Shown: one piece after another, positions 59,740 through 64,000 of the stretch
Layout: each line of letters begins with the position of its first letter
Numbering within the stretch: the stretch's first letter is position 1
Source of the DNA: Kiritimatiellia bacterium
GTDB taxonomy: Bacteria > Verrucomicrobiota > Kiritimatiellia > JAFGHX01
Length of the DNA stretch: 64,000 nt
Direction: 5' to 3'
NCBI GenBank assembly: GCA_016929905.1
Contig: JAFGHX010000276.1
Span: forward strand, 19,419-83,418
Position numbers and translations under genes: made by a program
The notes under the pieces: model-generated
Database searches by the model: none
Seen by the model: only the letters and a program-made list of their open reading frames with translations
What the model was told of the DNA's origin: nothing

Positions 59740-61077
59740 ATGAGCAAGCTGCAAGTCGAGGAAGTCACGAAAACGACGGCTCGGGCCAATTCGAATCTGG
59801 CCTGTTTCGGCGGCACGCCCACGGTAACCGAACCGTTGCCGCCGTGGCCCTGCCCGAACGAAGATGAAGTCGAAACGGTCCGCCGGCAACTGCTCGGGAC
59901 GGGCCCGTACGGGCGTTCGATGTGCGTCGCAGGCGGCGGCGGGACAGGCGAGGCATTGGAGCAGCGGTTCAAGAAAGAGATCAAGGTCCCCTTCGCCGTG
60001 GCGACCGCGGCCGGCGGGCCGGCGTTGCACATCGCGTGCATGTCCGTATTGGAGATGGGCGAAGAGGCGATCACGACCCCCTATTCCTGGGGCCAGACGG
60101 TCTCCTGCATCGTGCAGGCGGGTGGCGTCCCGATCTTTGCGGACATCGATCCGGAAACGCTCACGCTGGACCCCGCGTTGGTCGAGTCGAAGGTCACGCC
60201 CTACACGAAAGCGATTGTGCTCGCCCACATCTGCGGCATACCCGCCGATATGGACGGAATTATGGATGTGGCCCGGCGCCACGGCTTGTACGTGATCGAG
60301 GACTGCGCGCAGGCGCAAGGCAGCCGCTACCGCGGAAGACCGGTGGGAACCTTCGGTGATTTCGGTTGCTTCTCAATGGGATCGGGCAAGCACATCGCCG
60401 CGGGGGAAGCGGGCATGTTGGTCATGAAAGAGCGCGAAATGTACGAGCGCGCGTTGTTGGCCGGCATGCATCCGGCTCGCACCGGCAAGGAGATCGAAGA
60501 TCCCAAGCGGAAGAAATGGATCGACAGCATGATCTACACTTACCGCATCAACGCGATCAGCGCGGGATTGGCCTTGAAGCAGATGGATCGGCTGGAGGAA
60601 TTGAACGGGTGGCGCCGAACGAACGGCGCCGTGCTCAGGGAACGGCTGCGCGATATGCCGGGCATTCGCCCTCAGAAGATGCCGCAACACCTGGACCCCG
60701 CGTGGCACCTGCTCCCGTGGTCTTTCGTACCCGATGAAGTGCCGGGCGTGACCTTGCACCAGTACCTGGCGGCGCTGAAGGCCGAAGGCGTGCCTGTGAG
60801 CCAATACGTCAAGACGCCCATCCATCTGCGCCCGATGTTCCAACATAAGACGAGCCACTATGGCAGAGGCTATCCTTGGAAGGCACATCCGCAAGGTGAT
60901 AAGATCGTCTACCGCCAAGGGGATTGCCCCGTTGCCGAACGGCACTGCGCAGCATACGATATCATCATCGGCTCCAACCGGTTCTATCGCCCCATCAACG
61001 CCTGGCTCGACCAGGTGGAGCAGGCGTTCCGGAAGGTGACCGAGCGGTTGGATGAGGTGCGGGAGTTGGAGGTGTAG
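59740..61077 (+). CDS. DegT/DnrJ/EryC1/StrS-family PLP aminotransferase, 445 aa
   Basis: This is a sugar aminotransferase fold. AVATAAGGPALHIAC binds the cofactor phosphate, VLAHICGIPADMDGIMDVARRHGLYVIEDCAQAQGSRYRG contains the pyridine-nitrogen Asp188, and FSMGSGKHIAAGEAG contains the Schiff-base Lys217. The C-terminal part (VTLHQYLAALKAEGVPVSQYVKTPIHLRPMFQ) forms the substrate cap. Family members act on nucleotide-linked keto-sugars or in scyllo-inosose amination. Non-catalytic relatives lack the Lys; this one keeps it. GGAGG precedes ATG 59740. The gene faces its likely AraC regulator. Confidence 0.9.
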   Translation: MSKLQVEEVTKTTARANSNLACFGGTPTVTEPLPPWPCPNEDEVETVRRQLLGTGPYGRSMCVAGGGGTGEALEQRFKKEIKVPFAVATAAGGPALHIACMSVLEMGEEAITTPYSWGQTVSCIVQAGGVPIFADIDPETLTLDPALVESKVTPYTKAIVLAHICGIPADMDGIMDVARRHGLYVIEDCAQAQGSRYRGRPVGTFGDFGCFSMGSGKHIAAGEAGMLVMKEREMYERALLAGMHPARTGKEIEDPKRKKWIDSMIYTYRINAISAGLALKQMDRLEELNGWRRTNGAVLRERLRDMPGIRPQKMPQHLDPAWHLLPWSFVPDEVPGVTLHQYLAALKAEGVPVSQYVKTPIHLRPMFQHKTSHYGRGYPWKAHPQGDKIVYRQGDCPVAERHCAAYDIIIGSNRFYRPINAWLDQVEQAFRKVTERLDEVRELEV

Positions 61078-61086
61078 ACGGCTCTG

Positions 61087-61116
61087 AAACTTGCTCGAGA
61101 ACTTACTCGAGAACTC
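61087..61116. repeat. CTCGAG-unit repeat (single arm)
   Basis: aaacttgctcgagaactta and ctcgagaactcg are two tandem copies of the aacttgctcgag unit also seen at 20441, 24326 and 36561. Only one arm is present here; each unit is itself palindromic around CTCGAG. It lies 10 bases after the aminotransferase stop. Confidence 0.55.
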
Positions 61117-61149
61117 GAATCGATCACCTCGGTTAGGCAGGATGAATCC

Positions 61150-61587
61150 ATGCACATCATCGATTGCCACTGGCATCCGGCGTTCGACGCCGCCACCGAC
61201 TGCAGTTGGTTCCAGCCCGTGGGCGACATCCCGGCGCAGATCGACGCGCTTCGCCGCGCCGGCATTTCGCGGGCGTGCGGCGCGACCTTCACGCGCGGCC
61301 GTCCCGCGTCCTTCGCCCCGGTCACAGCCCTGAATGACAAGGCTTTGGCGCTGCGCGACCGGTTTCCGGATTTCTCCGGGGCCGGTATCGACCGGTACGG
61401 GCTCCTGCGCAAAGGCATTGACGTCGCCGGCGTGCAGAAGCTACTCTTCGGCGTCGACTACCCCATCAACAACCCGGCCTCCTACGTGGCGGGCGCCCTG
61501 TTCGAGCAACTCTCAGACGAGGAGAACGCCGCGCTGTTCAGCGGCAATTTCCTGCGGCTCACGCGCTTGGCCGGGAAAGAAGAATAG
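61150..61587 (+). pseudogene. Amidohydrolase-2-type protein with in-frame internal deletion, 145 aa
   Basis: The N-terminus MHIIDCHWHP carries the His-x-His metal motif of amidohydrolase-2 (decarboxylase/lactonase-like) proteins. The C-terminus VQKLLFGVDYPINNPASYVAGALF...NAALFSGNFLRLTRL is their normal end with the conserved Asp. Family members are about 250-290 residues. Here the two ends are joined near residues 73-80 (DRFPDFSGAGIDRYG), and the middle with the remaining metal histidines is missing. The frame is intact and a protein could be made, but catalysis as an amidohydrolase is not expected. It follows the aminotransferase on the same strand. Confidence 0.72.
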
Positions 61588-61688
61588 GGTCCAGCGGATC
61601 CCGACCGGCGGCCTTCGCGCCTCCATCTCGCGTATGCTTGTGAATCGGCGCGGACGCGGGAACCTGGGCGGCCCATGGAGGATCGCCA

Positions 61689-63773
61689 TTGAAGAAGGCA
61701 ACTGACAGCGGCGGCGGCTCGCCGCGCGCAAGCGGAAGGCGGCTTGGAGCGCCGATGGCTGCGGCGGCCCTTCTGCTCATCCTCACACAAAGGTGCGGCG
61801 CCGCGCCCCCCCCGGAGGCGGGCGGCCTGTCGGAACTCCCCCCGGAGCGATGGGAGGAGGTCCCTCTGGCCAACGGTGGTTTCCAGGACGGGCTGAACGG
61901 CTGGAAGCCGTCCCACGCGCAGCTGTTTTCGACCGTGCCCGACGGGGATGGGTCGGGAGAGCCGTGCTTGCGCTTCGATTTCAGCACCGATGTGAAATGG
62001 ACGCCTTCCGTCAAGCAGAGCCTGCCGCAAGTCGGCCCCGGCACGTACGAGATGCGGTTTCGGATCAAGGGGCGCGGTGTCTCGGCGAAGAGGCCGCGCC
62101 AGGGCGGCGTGCGCGTGTCGCTCAACTGGCAAACCAACGGCGGGGGACAGGGCGGCGGCCGATCGGAGGTCTTCACGGGTACGTTCGGCTGGAAGCGGCC
62201 GTCCATCAGGGTTCTGGTCCCGCCGGACGCGAAGCCGGGCAGCGTCACTCTGGGTGTCGGAGAGTACAACAAGGCCACGGTGGGCGAGGCGTTCGTTGAC
62301 GACTTCGCCCTGCACCGCCTTACGCCTCCCGATGTGGAGGCGTTCCTGCGCTACCCCAACTATCGCGGCTACCTGCCCGAAGACGGACCGCAGACGGTGA
62401 AAGTGTGGCTCCGCGTGAACCTGCCGGATGCGGCATCGCCCGCGACGCTAATCGTGAAGGATCTCGAGACCGGCAGGCAGGTGGCCGGCGCCGAACTCGG
62501 CGCGGGCAAGAAGGAGGCCATTCTGGAACTGGACGCGGCGACGTGGCCGCTGGGCAGCTATTCGATCGAAGCGCAACTGGGCCAGTACCGCTACCCACCG
62601 TACATCGTTCGGAAAATCGCCGCCGCCACGCGTAAGAGCATGACCGTGTGGTTCGACGAGCACCAGATCCTCTGCCTGAACGGCAAGCCGACCTTCCCGA
62701 TCGGGTTCTACAATACCGTCGAGGAGTTCCCTTGCGTGGGCGAAGGCGACATCGCGCGACTCGAGAAGATGGCTGAGGCGCCCGTCAACTTCCAGATCAA
62801 TTACACCTGGTGGGCCGCCAGCCGCGCGACGAGGCGACGGTACCTGGGTGAGATGCAAAAGCGGGGCATGTGGTACCTGGACACCGTGAACATCGTGCAT
62901 CCCAACAGGATCAAACTGGCCAAGTTCCCGATCTGCGACGAGCTGTGTCCGGAAGCCGGGGGCTCGCTCGCCAACTGGGCACAATGCGACACGTACCTGG
63001 CGCGTCTGGCCGCCGCCATGCGGGAGATCCCGGGCCACGCCGGCTGGTACGTCATGGACGAGCGGCCGTTCGGCCAGATTCCCGCGGTCTTTCGCCAGTA
63101 CCAGACGTTGCGCCGCGTGGATCCCGACCACCCGACCTACGCCGTCAGCAACAAGGCCGGCGAGCTCTATTTGTGGCGCGACGCGGCGGACGTCTTCGGA
63201 ATGGACCCCTACCCGCTCATGAACATGAAGAGCAAGCGCCCGCTCTCTCTCGCGGCGCGGGAGACGCGGGCCACCGCGGAGGCCGTACAGGGCAGCCGGC
63301 CGAACTGGACAGTCCTCCAGTTCTTCCAGGGCTTCTCTTCGGACCGCTGGCCGACCGTCGATGAACTGCGCACCATGGGCCTGATGTCGATCGTCGAGGG
63401 CGCCCGCGGCCTATGGTTCTGGAGCTTCGGCCGCAAGGGCTGGTCCGACGTGCCGGACAAAGCCAGGCAGAAGGAATACTGGGATACGGCCCTCTCGGTG
63501 ACGAAGGAGCTCAAGCAGATCGAACCGGCTCTGCTGGCTGCGGACGCGCCGGAGATTGTCGCGTCGGTGTCGGAAGATCCCATTCGCTGGCGTGCGCGCG
63601 AAGCCAACGGAGAGTGGTACGTGTTCGCCTATCGGCCTGCCGGGAACTTCGACGAACGCTTCGAGAAGCCCGCCGTCGAGGTCACCTTCACGCTGAAGGA
63701 CCGCCGGACGGTGAAGCGCCGCTTCAAACCGGACACCGCCGACTGGTTCAAGGTGAGCGCCAACCGCAGCTAG
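61689..63773 (+). CDS. Secreted carbohydrate-binding-module plus TIM-barrel glycosidase-like protein, 694 aa
   Basis: A TTG start with GGAGG 7 bases upstream gives a leader with a hydrophobic core (GAPMAAAALLLILTQRCGA). Residues 45-205 form a carbohydrate-binding-type beta-sandwich (NGGFQDGLNGWKP...YEMRFRIKG...SVTLGVGEY). A linker sandwich follows at about 225-310. The barrel runs from about 315 (TVWFDEHQILCLNGKPTFPIGFYNTVEEFPCVG), with GHAGWYVMDERPFGQ (Asp-Glu, likely acid/base), VFGMDPYPLMN and GARGLWFWSFGRKGW. A short beta domain closes it (YVFAYRPAGNFDERFEKPAVEVTFTL). The layout suggests a secreted glycosidase acting on a polysaccharide; the family number cannot be fixed. Confidence 0.72.
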   Translation: MKKATDSGGGSPRASGRRLGAPMAAAALLLILTQRCGAAPPPEAGGLSELPPERWEEVPLANGGFQDGLNGWKPSHAQLFSTVPDGDGSGEPCLRFDFSTDVKWTPSVKQSLPQVGPGTYEMRFRIKGRGVSAKRPRQGGVRVSLNWQTNGGGQGGGRSEVFTGTFGWKRPSIRVLVPPDAKPGSVTLGVGEYNKATVGEAFVDDFALHRLTPPDVEAFLRYPNYRGYLPEDGPQTVKVWLRVNLPDAASPATLIVKDLETGRQVAGAELGAGKKEAILELDAATWPLGSYSIEAQLGQYRYPPYIVRKIAAATRKSMTVWFDEHQILCLNGKPTFPIGFYNTVEEFPCVGEGDIARLEKMAEAPVNFQINYTWWAASRATRRRYLGEMQKRGMWYLDTVNIVHPNRIKLAKFPICDELCPEAGGSLANWAQCDTYLARLAAAMREIPGHAGWYVMDERPFGQIPAVFRQYQTLRRVDPDHPTYAVSNKAGELYLWRDAADVFGMDPYPLMNMKSKRPLSLAARETRATAEAVQGSRPNWTVLQFFQGFSSDRWPTVDELRTMGLMSIVEGARGLWFWSFGRKGWSDVPDKARQKEYWDTALSVTKELKQIEPALLAADAPEIVASVSEDPIRWRAREANGEWYVFAYRPAGNFDERFEKPAVEVTFTLKDRRTVKRRFKPDTADWFKVSANRS

Positions 63774-63801
63774 TGCCTTAGTGCTCCCCGGCGTAAATAC
63801 A

Positions 63802-63815
63802 CTAACGTTAGTGGG
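63802..63815. repeat. Perfect 14-bp palindrome
   Basis: cactaacgttagtg is a perfect palindrome about 30 bases after the stop of the glycosidase-like gene and just left of the paired hairpins. It may be one end of the same element or an operator for a gene beyond the window. Confidence 0.5.
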
Positions 63816-63842
63816 AGCGCCACGGCGGGGTGCGCAAGGCGC

Positions 63843-63996
63843 GGCTGGGGGGCCAATACCCGCAGCGGTCTTGGCCCCCCAGCCGGAACGCAGCGCCCCC
63901 CGCCGTGCCGCCCCACCCCTACGGGGCCGGGCGGTTTTGGGGCTGGGCCGCGTTCCACGGGAGGGGGCAAGACCGCTGCGGGTATTGCCCCCTCCC
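63843..63996. repeat. Two inverted hairpins with an identical 20-nt core and different stems
   Basis: Hairpin 1 is ggctggggggccaa (63843-63856), loop tacccgcagcggtc, ttggccccccagcc (63871-63884), a perfect 14-bp stem. Hairpin 2 is gggagggggcaa (63959-63970), loop gaccgctgcgggta, ttgccccctccc (63985-63996), a perfect 12-bp stem. The loops are exact reverse complements. Read in opposite orientation both share the core caatacccgcagcggtcttg, while the outer stem sequences differ but stay fully paired. Hairpin 1 is further flanked by the complementary pieces ccacggcgggg and ccccgccgtgc. No gene is seen in 63774-64000. Confidence 0.75.
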
Positions 63997-64000
63997 GGGC

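Noticed and set aside
63802..63815. attC-like integron site suggested by taac/gtta in the palindrome
   Set aside because: The bases do not fit the GTTRRRY core and no integrase or cassette structure is visible.
1..64000. tRNA, rRNA or known riboswitch genes
   Set aside because: Reading through the intergenic regions I found no tRNA T-loop/acceptor pattern, rRNA segment or recognisable riboswitch core. A covariance-model scan would be the decisive test.

Overview
The window is GC-rich, densely coding bacterial chromosome. It looks like a polysaccharide-degrading member of the PVC superphylum, with Kiritimatiellota or Lentisphaerota the best guess and Verrucomicrobiota or Planctomycetota possible. 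The guess rests on gene content: five Cys-type sulfatases, many secreted TIM-barrel glycosidase-like proteins, DUF3604/DUF4832-type proteins, pseudopilin genes, and a sigma factor with a membrane-anchored C-terminal extension. There is no rRNA, tRNA or marker gene, so the phylum is inferred.

Layout. (1) 1-4.1 kb: a small lipoprotein gene and a 1185-residue protein with 25 consecutive 37-residue helical repeats plus a RAP-like C-terminal domain, an architecture best known from organellar RNA-binding proteins of eukaryotes. (2) 4.3-10.8 kb: a type II secretion/type IV pilus-like cluster: P-loop ATPase, M20 hydrolase, zinc-ribbon membrane protein, two prepilins behind a sigma-54-type promoter, a PilX-like protein carrying an in-frame 119-bp insertion element, and GspF. 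(3) 10.9-13.0 kb: two 322-residue ATP-grasp paralogues. (4) 13.1-20.4 kb: a sugar locus with two paralogous glycosidases, a Gfo/Idh/MocA oxidoreductase, a PPC-domain protein, a PGDH_C-like dehydrogenase and a divergent regulator with two winged-helix domains. (5) 20.4-30.1 kb: PAS-AraC regulator, URO-D family protein, two sugar isomerase-like TIM barrels, split transketolase, a truncated Fe-ADH and a DUF4832-like protein. (6) 30.2-49.0 kb: sulfatases and glycosidases, almost all on the minus strand, including an ECF sigma factor fused through a membrane segment to a glycosidase-like domain. (7) 49.3-63.8 kb: MATE transporter, DUF3604 protein, a second double-winged-helix regulator, a sulfatase, a DUF5060/DUF4038-like glycosidase, AraC regulator, DegT aminotransferase, an amidohydrolase remnant and a CBM-plus-barrel protein.

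Working together: secreted sulfatases and glycosidases would strip sulfated, unusual plant or algal glycans. The oxidoreductases, isomerases and transketolase would process the released sugars. Each block has its own regulator.

Many intergenic gaps hold an imperfect inverted repeat built from short degenerate tandem units, with different units at different loci. These repeats supply some stop codons. Three genes (Fe-ADH, M28 peptidase, amidohydrolase) are deletion remnants. The right edge holds two inverted hairpins that share an identical 20-nt core but have different, compensating stems.
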